DNA of 64,000 nucleotides from Benincasa hispida (GCF_009727055.1 NC_052350.1:43333828-43397827); one strand, 5' to 3'; positions 33,149 to 44,594 are shown, counted from the first letter of the stretch. Notes: generated by a model not told the origin, from the letters alone. Translations and numbers: made by a program.

Positions 33149-33880
33149 GGATCAATGTCCTAAGACACCTCAAGAGGTTGAGGAGATGAGACGGATTCCC
33201 TATGCTTCTACTATTGGAAGCTTGATGTATGCAATGTTGTGTACCAGACCCGACATTTGCTATGCAGTAGGGATTTTCAGTCGGTATCAGTCCAATCCAA
33301 GATTTTATTATTGGACAGCGGTCAAGACGATCCTCAAGTATCTTCGTAGAACGAGGAACTACATGCTTTGTATATGGAGATAAGGATCTGATCCTTACAG
33401 GATACACGGACTCTAACTTTCAAACCGATCGAGATTCTCGAAAATCAACATCGGGGTCAGTGTTTACTCTGAATGGAGGGGTTGTAGTTTACCGAAGCAT
33501 CAAACAAGGATGCATCGAGGACTCCACTATGGAAGCCGAATACGTAGCGGCTTATGAAGCAGCTAAAGAGGCTGTTTGGCTGAGGAAGTTCCTTACAGAT
33601 TTAGAAGTTATTCCAAATATCGATTTTCCTATCACTCTATATTGTGATAACAGCGAGGTTGTGGCAAATTCGAAGGAGCCCTGGAGTCATCATTAAGGTA
33701 AGCACATAGAACGAAAATATCACCTGATCAGGGAGATTGTGCGTCATGATGATGTGATAGTCGAGCAGATCGTATCGGAGCACAACGTTGTTGATCCCTT
33801 TACAAAGGCCCTCGCGGCTACAGTGTTCGAGGGTCACCTGAAAAGTCTGGGTCTGTGGGACATGCGACATCTTGTCTAGG
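33114..33880 (+). pseudogene. Copia RNase H of element I, broken
   Basis: The frames 33114-33383 and 33460-33696 give EEMRRIPYASTIGSLMYAML, CTRPDICYAVGIFSRYQSNP, MEAEYVAAYEAAKEAVWL and LYCDNSEVVANS. After a stop at 33694-33696 the sequence continues GKHIERKYHLI, EHNVVDPFTKALA and GLWDMRHLV before the true pol stop near 33880. The D10-type and ED motifs of copia RNase H are recognisable, but the coding frame is interrupted at least twice. Confidence 0.88.
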
Positions 33881-33986
33881 AAAAATGGGAGATGATACTG
33901 GGGTATGCCCTAATTTATTGTAGATTGTACATTTTTTATATTGTATTGTACATTAGTCTCCCGAGTCATTAGGACAAATGGGAGAT

Positions 33987-34222
33987 TGTTAGGATTGGTG
34001 TCCTAATTTCTCCTGAGACGAGCATGTAGTCCCTCGTTCTCCGAAGATACTTGGGGATGTTCTTCACTGCGGTTTATTGACCCCGACCTGGGTTAGAACT
34101 GATACCTACTGACTATGTCCACAGCGAAGTAGATGTCTGGACGAGTACAGAGCATTGCGTACATCAAATTGCCAACGGCAGATGCATATGGGACCCATCT
34201 CATCTTCTCAACCTCTTGAGGC
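33987..34222. other. Aborted LTR start plus inverted pol fragment
   Basis: After a purine-rich tract (AAATGGGAGAT, about 33976-33986) an LTR start appears at 33987 (TGTTAGGATTGGTGTCCTAA) but lasts only about 35 bp. It is followed at 34021-34222 by minus-strand copia pol (EVEKMRWVPYASAVGNLMYA, then RPDIYFAVDIVSRYQ). A second, full LTR starts at 34223. The inverted piece is more diverged from the element's own pol than expected for a recent self-copy, so it may come from another copy. Confidence 0.85.
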
Positions 34223-36466
34223 TGTTGGGATTGGTGTCCTAATTCTCCTGGAGTCTCGTTTTTATAAAAGAAACACATTGTTCAATGAATAAAATAAATG
34301 TTATTTAATTATGGCATTTACTCATAATCCAATAAACAAAAGCTCTTTGGTTATCTTATGTGAACTTTAAGCATGCAATATGTGATATATAAGTGGATCA
34401 TGCCTTAAGTGATAACCTAAATCGGTCTGTAGTATAAGGATTAAGGTGGAATACCTGATCCTGGTGACACTACGGATACGACCCGCTTTGTAGAGGTTTG
34501 CAAGTGTTGTAAACTACTACAGATGGTTGATCCTGACCATTCATGTGGAGATGTGGAGCGTGGGTGTCCTATACAAAGAGTTTGTATAAGATCTGGACCA
34601 CGAGATGACTAAACTCTGTATATAACGCCGTTGATACTAGAGACTTGCATCTCACCTAAAAGACCATAGGTGACACAACCTCAATCCTGAGTGTTTTGTG
34701 AACTCCTGCCTTTGAGGGCGGTCCTTTGATTAGTATGGGTGAGAGTGGCCAGATTGCCAACTCAACAAGCCTGCCTTTTTTGGGACTTGTCTAATCTGGG
34801 AGTTAGGAACTCAATGCACAATATGGAATTCACTCCTTTCCCGAAGCATGGATAAGTAGAGAGATTTCTCCCTTAAGGTCTGGTTCTGGGGCTTGAACAT
34901 AGTGGTCACAGCTTCTCTTTAGAAGAGAAGACTCAATCATAGTAGGACTATGATTTATATTCATTAGAGGGATCAGTGGTACTTAAGGAGACAGATGTAA
35001 CTACAGGGGCATAACGGTTATTGGCCCAGCTGTACTTACGACCGATCTGTGAAAGGTAGTCGCACTGCTGATTGGTTAAGATGGACACATAATATATCTG
35101 TAGTGATGAGAGTTCAGCTGTCGGTCTTTAGTGGAGTACCTGGTAGTTAACGGATGGTGGATCTCGTGACTAAAGAGTTTAGTCAGTTATTTACGTACGG
35201 TTGGAGCTTCGGATCTACAGGTCCATGAGGTCCCTTGGTAGCTTGGATTCATGTTGAAGGATCAAGTTCTTGATGTTGATTTGAAATGATCAAATTGACA
35301 AGAGGTATCTTGATTATATATGATATAATCGGTATGATGTATAAGATACATCTAGTGGAGGATTGATGTAAATGAGATTTACATTAAGTACCATAGAATA
35401 GGAAAAGAACTATGGTTTATATGTTTCATGAGATGAAATATTAAAACTATAGGTTATAAATATAGTATGATAAGTTGGTTATCATTTATGTTTATAATAA
35501 TAATATTAATTATTAGATAATTAATACTTTTTCTTTTAAATAACCAAAATAGTGGGTGGTTATTGATCATGGTAACCATGAGTATAAAGGAAATTGGTTT
35601 CCTATTTTGAAAAAGAGTTTTTTCACAAAAGTTTGAAAAGAATTTTGAGTTTTCTCTCCGGCGAAAAGAAACTCACAGAAGTCATCAAGTAAATACAGAT
35701 TTACTAAACGACGACTGAGCTAAGTAAACGATCGTGCAGGTGCTAGCTAAACGATCATGCAGTGTTTACTAAACGATCGTATAGCTTTGCTAGACGATTG
35801 CTGGCCTAAGGTAAACGATCGTGTAGAATCGACCGAGCTAAACGATAGAGCAAAATGATCACATAGCTTTTGCTAGACGATCGCATAGCTTTATCTAAAC
35901 GATTGGGCATTGACCTATACGATAGGTCTTCGACTTCTCCCACTTGCCCAGTCGTATACACGATCTGTCTTTCCTCCGTTTGTCTGCCTCACACCAAGTT
36001 CGAACAGAGCCCACCCTCTGGATTCTTACACCGAGAATACAAAGTCACCTTGTTGGTGGTGTCAGACTCAACTCGACATCGTCGAGGTTTTCTAGAGGTC
36101 GTTCGTGGTGCTTTGGAGGAGTCCGTTCGTGGTGTTGTGGAGGAGTTCGTGTTGCGAAAGAGATCTTGACCGAGGAGATCGTTGAGGACGAGCGCGAAAT
36201 GTTCATGTTGTATTGCAGTCGTGTAGATCGAGCGCTCGTGGTTGCAGTTGTTCGATCAGAGTGCGCATCGGAGCTTGGAGACGCTTCCACCATTGTTAGT
36301 ACAGTTTGTCCCTCTGTACATTTGTTGTTTCATGCTATAATTTCTCTGTAATTTGCATAACCGTTTATGTTTGAAGTCGACTATAAATGTTATGTTAATT
36401 CATGATTGTAATTTGGAATAGTCTTGTTCCGCTGCTCATGGAAATCTCGAGTGTCGATTTCCTTCA
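34223..36466 (+). repeat. 3' LTR of element I (2244 bp)
   Basis: It matches the 5' LTR throughout and ends TTTCCTTCA followed by the TSD gtttt. It is 88 bp longer than the 5' LTR, mainly because of an extra segment of about 82 bp in the ACGATCG array (about 35783-35864). Open frames on both strands near 35870-36350 are within the LTR and are not genes. Confidence 0.92.
35583..35590 (+). promoter_or_regulatory. TATA box, element I 3' LTR
   Basis: TATAAAGG in the context CATGAGTATAAAGGAAA is the counterpart of the 5' LTR box. Transcription from here would read out into the flank towards solo LTR B. Confidence 0.55.
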
Positions 36467-37204
36467 GTTTTTAGTTTGCACATACCACTATATCTAAAAA
36501 TAATAGCTATTACAATATGTTTAATTTTTTATTTATTATTTTCTAATTGGTAAAAGTTTAAATAAGAACGAGAATGCCCATTCATTAGTTATAAATGTTT
36601 ATTATAGGTGATTTATGCTGATCAATCAATCTAAAATATTCTAGTGACAGATGATGATGGATGTATAGTGATAGTCGTTTATAGAGACGACTTGTTTATT
36701 GATGATATAAAAAAAAAAAAAAAAAAAAAGTCATACATAAGTGACGTACAAATAGGCTAAAAATAAATAACGTCAAAATTAAATGAAATTCTTCAACGAA
36801 TTTAGTGTCGAAAGGTCCCTTTTTCTTCTTCGATTCTTGATTTTAATTTCGCCCTAAATTTTTCATTCTTTCTACTTGTTACATTATTGTGGGCGAATAA
36901 TATTTTCTTTTATTTTGCTGGATATTTTATTGCTGACTTGATGTGAATATTCTTTCCTTTGGAAACAAATTTTTTGAGGTGATTTCTTTCCTTATTTTAA
37001 TTGGTATATTATTGCCTTATTTGGTATTCTCTTATTTGTGGTTGTTGATAGAAGTTTTGGGCAAGCCGTGTGTGTGTGGTTGTAAGTGAAAAATCGATTG
37101 ATAAATCTTTAAAGAATTCTCGTGCATGTTGTTGCGGCTTAATCAGAGAAAATAGCATATTTGATTCTTTGAAGCTTGGGCTGATCAAGCAGATGCATCG
37201 TAGT
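36467..37204. other. Intergenic flank, no gene seen
   Basis: AT-rich DNA with an A21 run at about 36709-36729. A short perfect inverted repeat, AGTCGT-TTATAGAG-ACGACT, lies near 36673. No coding frame is supported. Confidence 0.5.
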
Positions 37205-38713
37205 TGTTCATTGCTATCGTGATTCGCGCTCGGGGTGTATTGTATAAAATAAATTGGAAAAATAAGTTCTAAGTATGGATGATGCGTTGATGCTTTGATG
37301 CATTTATGTATTTGTAACGCGTTGGTGCGTTATAGATGTGCAACAGAACGCACGACACTCCACTATTGACATTCAAGTTTTCCTAAATCATGCCCAAGTA
37401 TAAATCTAATTTAGGTAGGGATTCAGGTTAAGCTAACGCAGACCTTGCGTTGTAGCTGTTGTAGGGGTTTCCTAAATTATATTAAGAAATGTGTTATTTA
37501 CACTAAGGTGTTGTGCTTGTGCAAGAAGATACAAAAGAGTTGAGTAGTGAGTGATGGATTATGTGAAAATAGATTTTAATGTACGTGGTATGCATCGATC
37601 TAAGATGAATGTACACGAACCAGAATATGAAATTGATGATTTGTTTATCTTTGTTTATGCGTTAGACTTTATTCAAAACTTTTCAATGCGAATAACATAC
37701 AAAACCTATCTCTAGGATGCATACATCAAACACAGAATGCAATAAAATCTATCTCTAGATGTACTAGGCATTCTACTTGATGCTGGCTTATTTACTCTTT
37801 CGAATAGTCTAAGCTAACTATGCTTTTACCAATTAATCAAGTTGGTTTAGGCATTTGAAATGAATTTTTGCAAAAAGTATAGATGCATTCAACATAAATA
37901 AGAAATAAACAATGGCAAAGTGTGATGGATCAAATATATGAATTTATAAAGAAGCAGATTGTCTTTACAAAAACAATATTTAATCAGATGAAATGAAAGT
38001 GATAAATGAGATTAAAGGAACTGAGTCAAGCCGCAGAGTACAATCTCTTTTATCTCTTTGGCTTAATTCTAGTTGTGTACAATTACTTGTATAGGAATTG
38101 GATGAAGTGTCTCTCTCAAGCTCGGGTTCCTCCGCTCCTTGACCGGCGGTGATGGTGGTTTTCTACCCTTCTGCTCTTCTTGGCACTACAGCACAACTTC
38201 TAAAGATCTAACACTACGACTACGCTAATTATGAGAGTGAGAACCTGAAATTTTCTGTGTACTTCGAACTCTAGAGGGATTTCATCTATTTATAAGCATT
38301 GGTCATCTCCAGCTTGGTGATGGGCAGCATTAAAGTCCATGCCCTGGTCAGCCGCCTGGCACTCGGAAGCTTTTTAGACGCCGCCTGCTGCAGGTGCCCA
38401 TACTTACAAGTGGTGATTTGACAGAAACAGCCTGAATCAATGAATCTTCTTTGTGTTGAATCCCTCCGACGCATGGCCCATACGTTAGAACTTTGCCTAC
38501 GACACTTCTTACTCATGCGTTACCTTCTTGTTGAAATCCTGCAATATAACGCATTAGTGCCACAGTATTTAGTAATAAACATTTTTTTGCATGAGTTTGC
38601 TAATGTTTGAGTCATTCCATGCATTTCTTCCAAACATGAGGAGATTTTATCATTAAAAACCTTAGTTGTTCCAACTTAAGAGCCAAAATAACTTGTATTT
38701 CTACAAGTTATCA
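37205..38713 (-). mobile_element. Solo LTR B (1509 bp) with perfect TSD
   Basis: On the minus strand it begins TGATAACTTGTAGAAATACA and ends CAATGAACA (TG...CA). Exact 5-bp duplications gtagt flank it at 37200-37204 and 38714-38718. A 9-bp terminal hairpin (38688-38711) and a TATA-like GCTTATAAATAGATG (minus, about 38284-38298) are placed as in solo LTR A. No internal coding domain is present, so it is a solo LTR. Same family type as A, not the same subfamily. Confidence 0.85.
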
Positions 38714-38718
38714 GTAGT

Positions 38719-39140
38719 ACTATGTCGGTGAACTGGTTGAGTGTTTTTTCAACTAATAGGGAAAAAGGGGGTGAAGTCATTGTTGTGGCATCAGATATAG
38801 GGGGAGCCTAAATTTACAGACTCATTGTAAGTAGTATCAGAGTTAGGGGAGCCTAACTTGCTAACTAGTATTCTGACATGAGTAATGCAACTCTATGAAA
38901 TCTTAGTTAAGGTGTTGTTTTTAAACTAAGTTGCATACTAATGGATCTTTTTTCTCCTAGGCGTAATGCCTCCCAGACGTAGGTATTATTTTCACCAAAC
39001 TGGGTTAATAAGTCTCAATGTGCATCTCTCTTCTTTCTACTCTATTCCTTTTGTTTTTACTATTGTCTCTAACATTGGTTCTATCTTGTGGTTGTTTTAT
39101 TGTGATTCACTTTACATTTCAATTGGTATTAGAATGGGTT
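38719..39140 (+). other. Copia leader-like DNA
   Basis: GTAGTATCAGAGTTAGGGGAGC (start 38831) resembles a degenerate primer site in a copia leader, together with GGGGGAGCCTAAATTTA. No LTR end is preserved next to it. The short Leu/Phe-rich frames at 38966-39248 are accidental. Confidence 0.4.
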
Positions 39141-39144
39141 GGTT

Positions 39145-40040
39145 ACTTGTTCATTATGTATTCAATGGAGTCAATTAAGAAAAATGGATCAACTACTCAT
39201 CCCCGGTGCTCAATGGAACTAGTTACTCCTATTGAAAGGCTCGAATGACTGCCTTCCTCAAATCTTTTGATAGCAAGTCTTGGAAGGTTGTGCTTACTGG
39301 TTGGTCACATCCTACCATTACTGAAAAAGATAAGAGTTGTAAGTTAGTAACCTGAAAATGACTGAACTGAAGAGGAAGATCAAGCCTCGCTTGGAAACTC
39401 GTAAGCCTTAAATGCTATCTTTAATGGTGTCAATTAGAATATCTTCAGGTTCATTAACATATGTGTTACTATTAAAGAAGCTTGGGAGATCCTTGCCATG
39501 GCCCATAAAGGTACCTCAAAAGTAAAGATGTCAAGGTTGCAGCTCTTGACAACTCAGTTTGAATCGCTTAAAATGCATGATAATGAGGGTGTTCTTGAAT
39601 TCAATGTGCGTCTCCTTGATATTGCTAATGAAGCTTTTGCTCTTGGAAAGAAAATTCCAGAGGAGAAACTGGTTCACAAAGTGTTACGATTTGTTCCTAA
39701 AAGATCTGATGTGAAGGTCACAACTATTAAAAAGGCACAAGATGTTAGTACCATGAAAATTGATTAATTATTTGAGTCCCTCCTAATATTTGAAATGACT
39801 GTTGATAAACTCGAAAGAAAGGGAAAAGGAATAGCTTTGCAGTCCTCTATGAATGATGGTGAATTAGCTAATAAAATGAAAGAGTCAGATGAGAATCTTG
39901 CTAAATCAATATCTCTTTTGACTAAACAGTTCAGGAAAGCTCTAAGACGTTGGGACAAGTGCTCTGCCTCGTATGGTGTCTATGTTCCTCATCATGACAA
40001 AGACATGAATAACAACAATAATAACAATGCTCTAAGATAG
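39145..40040 (+). pseudogene. Copia gag fragment
   Basis: Reading across frames gives MESIKKNGSTTHPR, a broken GTNY-type segment, then the open part 39498-39767: MAHKGTSKVKMSRLQLLTTQ, FESLKMHDNEGVLEFNVRLL, GKKIPEEKLVHKVLRFVP, TTIKKAQDVSTMKID. After a stop at 39765 it continues LFESLLIFEM, then 39795-40040 DKLERKGKGIALQS and LAKSISLLTKQF. This is the copia nucleocapsid pattern. The zinc knuckle and all of pol are missing, and several stops are present. It comes from a different copia family than elements I-III. Confidence 0.82.
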
Positions 40041-40489
40041 GATCACTATTTGACATAACTGAAATTGACACCTTAGAAAGTGTGACAACCTCTTCTATAT
40101 ACAACATGAAACTTAAGATGTTGAACATCAACAGTATTTTAATACATTCACTTTGAGAACTTTGAGAATTGTCATGAGCTTAAGAAGTCTTATTTACTAA
40201 AAATATGCATCAGAACTGATCGTGCTAGCACGAAGGAATGAACTGATCGTGCTGGCACAAAGTTATCATTATACGTCTGGCAGAGCAATTGACCATATTG
40301 TATACGGCATAATCTCAAGATACTCAATAGACAAATATGGTCAACTGGAAATTTCTTTAATTATGGGAGTGTCAACTATGATGCCTTACCTAGTAGTTGT
40401 AAGAGTAAATTACAAGCATGCAGAAGTAATTTGGTTCTTAAGCACTCTAACTATATTAATTTTGAGAATCAAGCATGTATGTTCATAAT
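40041..40489. other. Unassigned stretch
   Basis: It contains a 24-bp tandem pair, GAACTGATCGTGCT(A/G)GCAC, at about 40208-40261. Otherwise there is no recognised feature. The open frame 40222-40488 has no recognisable motif. Confidence 0.4.
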
Positions 40490-42225
40490 AAGAAAGATAA
40501 GGTTTGAATGTACAATCTTTGTAGAACTTAAAATTTTCAGCAATCCCTTGCTTGAATCGGATCACGAAATCGTCGTGGACCGTTAAAGTCTTTCCTGCTA
40601 TTATTCGGCCTTTGAACGAATTGTGGGATACAATTTGTAGTGAGATTGAAGGGAATTTAGAGAGTATGTGTGATTTGGTGTAAAAATTTGAAAGCAAATT
40701 CTCTTCAAATTTTCAAAATTGCATGAAGATTTCTCCATCCATATTTTCTTTTATTTAAAGAATATATTCATACAATTATATTGCATCTACAAGTGACACA
40801 TACTCAAACATTAAGAAGTGGGGCTTGAGGTGTTTGAATTAGTGGGAAAAGTAGGATAAACCCACTAACCCTAATTCTCTTCAGAAAAATAACGAATTCA
40901 AAAACTAGAATGAATTTTGATTTAAATTAATTTAAATAAAATTCATTTCTTTTTAAAATAATTTTAAATAAAATTAATTCTAGTAAATTTAAATAAAACT
41001 AATTTTAAATAATTAATAAAAATAATTTAATATCTAATATTGAATTAATTATATCGCATATAATTAACTCGTATTCAACATTAAACTTTACAATAATTAT
41101 ATTGCATATAATTAACTCTTATTCCATAAATCGAATTCGAACGTTTCAAATTCTCTCATCACATTGTCCTAAGGTTTAGTTCGGTATGAGTTAGTAAGGA
41201 GACCTAATGGACCTATAGATCATGAGATCCAACGATCCAAGATTAATCAGTTAAACTTTTTAACCTAATTAACCAACATTCGTGAAGTATCGGGGCACTC
41301 CACTAAAGCTCAGTAGCTGCACTCTCCTCACTGTAGATATATTTCTGTCTACTTGATTTAACCATGATTCATAAATCGATCCTTCACAAGGTGTTCGTTA
41401 TTATATCTGGGTCAAAATTACTGTTTTACCCACGTAATTACATTTAGCTCCTGAAGTCCCACTGATCCTCTAATGAACAATTAGTTTGTGGTCCAACCAC
41501 CAAATCGAGTCCCTCTCGGGCCAATAAGAGGGTGGCATCCCTTGTTTGATACCCGGAGTCAGCACTTAAGAGAACAATCTATCTACTATCTCTAGAATTT
41601 GGTAGAAGTGAATTCCATCTTGCAGGACTATGCCCCCAGCTATCTACCTGTTCTTACTCCTAAAATGGAAGGGTTATTGAGTTGGCGATATTAAGCCACT
41701 CTCACCCATATAGATTAAAGGACAATCTCAAATAAACAGGAGTTCATAGTTAGTTTAGGCTTAAGATCGAGTTACCTAGGTCATCGATTTGAAATAGTCA
41801 GTCTTATTAGTAAATGGTGTTATAAAGTAAAAGTGACTATTTCATGGTCCGGTCTTACGCAAACTCATTGCATAGGATACCCTCACTCGCATGTCTCCAC
41901 ATGAACGATTCATAATCACATTGTTTGTATCAAATACAAAGTGGGTCGTATTCATAGTGTCCCCAGATTAAGGTACCCAACCTTATCTTTATACTATAAA
42001 CCGTTTTGGCCATGTACTTAAATTCGATCCATTTTTAAGTCTCCACATATAGTTCAAGAATTCATGTTATAGCCAGAGGTTCTTAGTTTATTAGATTTAG
42101 GGTTAAAAGTTGTAATTCACATATTTAATAACCGTTTTACTGAATAACCTCAATAACAATTTTATTGTAAAATAGAATATGTTCAATGTTTACAAACCAT
42201 GAGTTTTAGGACATACAACCCAACA
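40490..42225 (-). repeat. Copia LTR on the minus strand, next to a polypurine tract
   Basis: On the minus strand it begins TGTTGGGTTGTATGTCCTAA. It is homologous along its length to the solo LTR at 56064-58188 (shared ACTCCACTAAAGC-CAGTAG, TGGTCCAACCAC, CATGTCTCCAC-TGAACGAT). The distal end near 40490 is inferred by alignment and may be off by up to 100 bp. The purine tract on its upstream side identifies it as a 3' LTR rather than a solo LTR. Confidence 0.75.
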
Positions 42226-42240
42226 AACTCCCACTTAGAC
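42226..42240 (-). other. Polypurine tract of the lost element
   Basis: The minus strand reads CTAAGTGGGAGTT directly before the LTR start, the usual copia polypurine tract. The body that should precede it is gone; integrase of another family follows instead. Confidence 0.75.
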
Positions 42241-42705
42241 TAAACTCCAGTGGGTTTACTTACATTCAATGTTGAGTGTGAGAGAACAACCAAGGCATTG
42301 TCAGTCCGAAGAATTTTGATGGTTTGAGAAAACTGGGTTTTAATCATTTTAGCAAATTTAATGTAAATTTGAGGTAAAGATGAACGATTCTTAAGAAAAT
42401 ATATCCAAGTAAAACAAGAGTAGTAATCAATGAATAAAACAAAATACCGATAGCCATTTATTACAGGGGTGGGAGCAGGGCCCCAAACGTCAGAATGAAC
42501 AAGGCCAAATGGTTTATCACAGAGAGCAATCCAAACAAGAGGAACAATAAGAAATTTCATAATGGCCATTGTGATATGAGATTTGAGTAATAGGATGGGT
42601 AAAGAAGCTTTTGGTTGAGTTATTTTCCAGGTATAGACCATTTATATAGATGTTGAAGTAGGAAATGACAAAGTAAGCTATTTCGCCAGTTTGCAACGTA
42701 AACAA
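42241..42705 (-). pseudogene. Integrase fragment of element IV
   Basis: The frame 42240-42641 contains KPFGLVHSDVWGPAPTPVIN, with the first catalytic Asp, then GYRYFVLFIDYYSCFTWIYF and IKILRTDNA with the second Asp. It then stops matching integrase. The catalytic Glu region (NGVAERKNR in the family) is beyond the breakpoint. The upstream part to 42705 is the decayed pre-integrase domain in another frame. Confidence 0.85.
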
Positions 42706-42722
42706 TCAAATGACCAACGAAA

Positions 42723-43134
42723 TTAGGCTACAAAGTTTTTCAGATGACACATGGCCAAGACGAAGATGCCACTAATATGTATCGGTATCTGTGATAGCTG
42801 TAGACACAGATGGCAGAACAGAAGGCTGAAAGGACGTGAGCTCAAATAATCTTCCCACCTTGCGACCCATACCAACCACCTGACCCGTCCGCGGATCCTA
42901 AACCTGACAACCATGAGAGGAAAAGAGAACAGTTAGTCCCAGGTCACATAGTTGTCCAACAGAGACAAGATTGAAAGTCAAGTGCAGGACATGATAAGTA
43001 GTGGATAGGCTAATACTCGATGTACTGACAGTCCCAACATGTGAAATAGGCATGTGGTTACCATCGGTAGAATATATCGAAGGCAAGTATTGCACAGGGG
43101 TGAAGGAAGACAGTAAGACCATATTCGAGGTCAT
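42723..43134 (-). pseudogene. Protease region of element IV
   Basis: The frame 42898-43134 reads PVQYLPSIYSTDGNHMPISH, then VSTSSISLSTTYHVLHLTFN and LVSVGQLCDLGLTVLFSSHG. This is the segment following the DSGA active site in copia proteases (the H-V-L-x-L-x-x-N-L-x-S-V-x-Q pattern). Upstream, about 43135-43170 reads as a decayed WLLDSARCNHMTS-like active site in which the DSG-A is no longer intact. Confidence 0.7.
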
Positions 43135-43217
43135 GTGATTGCAACGAGCTGAATCGAGGAGCCAAGTGTGACGGCAAAGGCAGGAGAGTTGAGAAAAAGC
43201 ACCTATTTCAGCAAGTT

Positions 43218-44125
43218 CTAAAGATCGCTTATCTGGATACTTGAAGGATTAGGGGGGAACCACATCCGAGGCAATGGCAGCTGCCACGATAGACAAAGGA
43301 CCATACTTGGGGGAGTTCTTGGATTTATTGATGTATCCCAGAGGCCGAGGTGGTTTGGTAGGACAGTTGTCCAGGATATGACCCCTTTTGTGGTATAGTA
43401 TCTACATTCAATGGTGGGACAATTGGAAAACCTATGACCATGTTGTTTGCAGTTCTTGCAAAAAATTGACTCAGTTGGAAATCGTGAATGGCTGATGGCG
43501 AGAGCAACATCTAGGGAAAGAAAGAAGACCAACCCAAGCCGCCTTTCCTCAAAGGGAATTTCCCGAATCGCTGCATCAAGAGATGGTAGTGGACTATGGT
43601 GTAACAGGCACCATGAATAGACTCATACTCAAAACGAAGCCCCATAAGGACCTTGATAAGTCATAGATGATCTGGACTGATCTTATCCTAGTCTAATTAA
43701 GTCCAAATAGGTTAAAGAATAGCGAGATACTCATTCATGGACTGATCGATCTCTTGACTTGTGCCAACTGGAGTAGTATGAAGTTGATAGTAGTGGGCAA
43801 GACCCACGGTTTAGAATCGTCCGGACAAAAAATCAGAAAATTCTTTTGTTGTGTCGGACGCATCAAACTGAGTATGAATGGTTGGGATGGAGGTATTACC
43901 CAACCAAGTGATTATCTAATGGTTTTTGTTGTCACAATCTTCTAATCTGTCCACAAATTTACTCTCTTCTTCAGTGGCTCATTTGACAGGCTTAACAACA
44001 TCACCTATTACCACTCACCATAATTTACGACCTATCAGGAAACTCTTTATTTGATAGGCCCAGGTAATATAGTTGGTGCCATCAAGAATTGTGCTGATAT
44101 GACGAAAAATGTCATTTTTCTCCAT
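43218..44125 (-). pseudogene. Gag of element IV with zinc knuckle
   Basis: Translation can start at 44125: MEKNDIFRHISTILDGTNYI, then TWAYQIKSFLIGRKLW followed by a stop, and TEEESKFVDRLEDCD. This matches the copia UBN2-type gag N-terminus (LDGTNYxxWxxxMxxFLxGRxLW). The C-terminal part at 43218-43532 contains the CCHC knuckle CKNCKQHGHRFSNC with correct CX2CX4HX4C spacing. Stops and frame changes between them show decay. Confidence 0.85.
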
Positions 44126-44139
44126 TTATAATGAGGAAA

Positions 44140-44475
44140 AAAAAAGAATCGAGTTTTGACGAAATAAGACTTGGATCGAGTTCAATCAAGGATCGAGTTT
44201 TGAACCAGATCAGGGATCGGGAATCAAGGATTCGAGGGTCGAGTTCTGGACCGGGAATCGGGGATCGTAGGTCGAGTTCTGAACCGGGGATCAGGGATCG
44301 AGTTCAATCGAGGATTGAGTTTTGGATCGAGGATCGGGGGTCAAGTTTTGGATCGAGAATCGGGGGTCGAGTTCTTCATAGTGGGGATCGAGGATCGAGT
44401 TTTTCACAGTGGCTATAGGTGATGATCAAGTTTTTCACTATAGGGATCGATGGTCGAGTTTTTCATAGTGGCTTC
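44140..44475. repeat. GGATCGAGTTTT minisatellite in the leader of element IV
   Basis: Degenerate tandem units built from GGATCGAGTTTTGGACCGG / GGATCGGGGGTCGAGTTCT fill this stretch. Unit length varies around 20-35 bp. The 95-codon plus-strand frame at 44131-44418 (SSSGPGIGDRRSSSEPGIRD) is a by-product of this array. Confidence 0.75.
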
Positions 44476-44594
44476 GGATATGGGATTTGGGTGGTTCTTC
44501 TTCATGTCGGACAGAAATCCTAGGTGATCAGTACTGGTGCAAGGACCGAACGACAGTGATGACAAAGAACAAGAAGAAGAAGAAACCAACTAGC

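Larger units (their letters stand above)
22978..36466 (+). mobile_element. Copia element I, 13.5 kb, with nested insertion
   Basis: The two LTRs start TGTTGGGATTGGTGTCCTAA and end GTGTCGATTTCCTTCA. The element is flanked by an exact 5-bp TSD, gtttt, at 22973-22977 and 36467-36471. The internal order is primer site, long leader, gag remnant, protease, integrase, reverse transcriptase and RNase H, which is the copia order. Most of gag is deleted, pol has several frameshifts and stops, a solo LTR interrupts it at 29096-31220, and an inverted pol fragment sits before the 3' LTR. Removing the nested LTR leaves about 11.4 kb. It is defective. Confidence 0.93.

Noticed and set aside
44131..44418. 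Ser/Arg/Gly-rich 95-codon frame
   Set aside because: It is a by-product of the GGATCGAG minisatellite in the leader of element IV.
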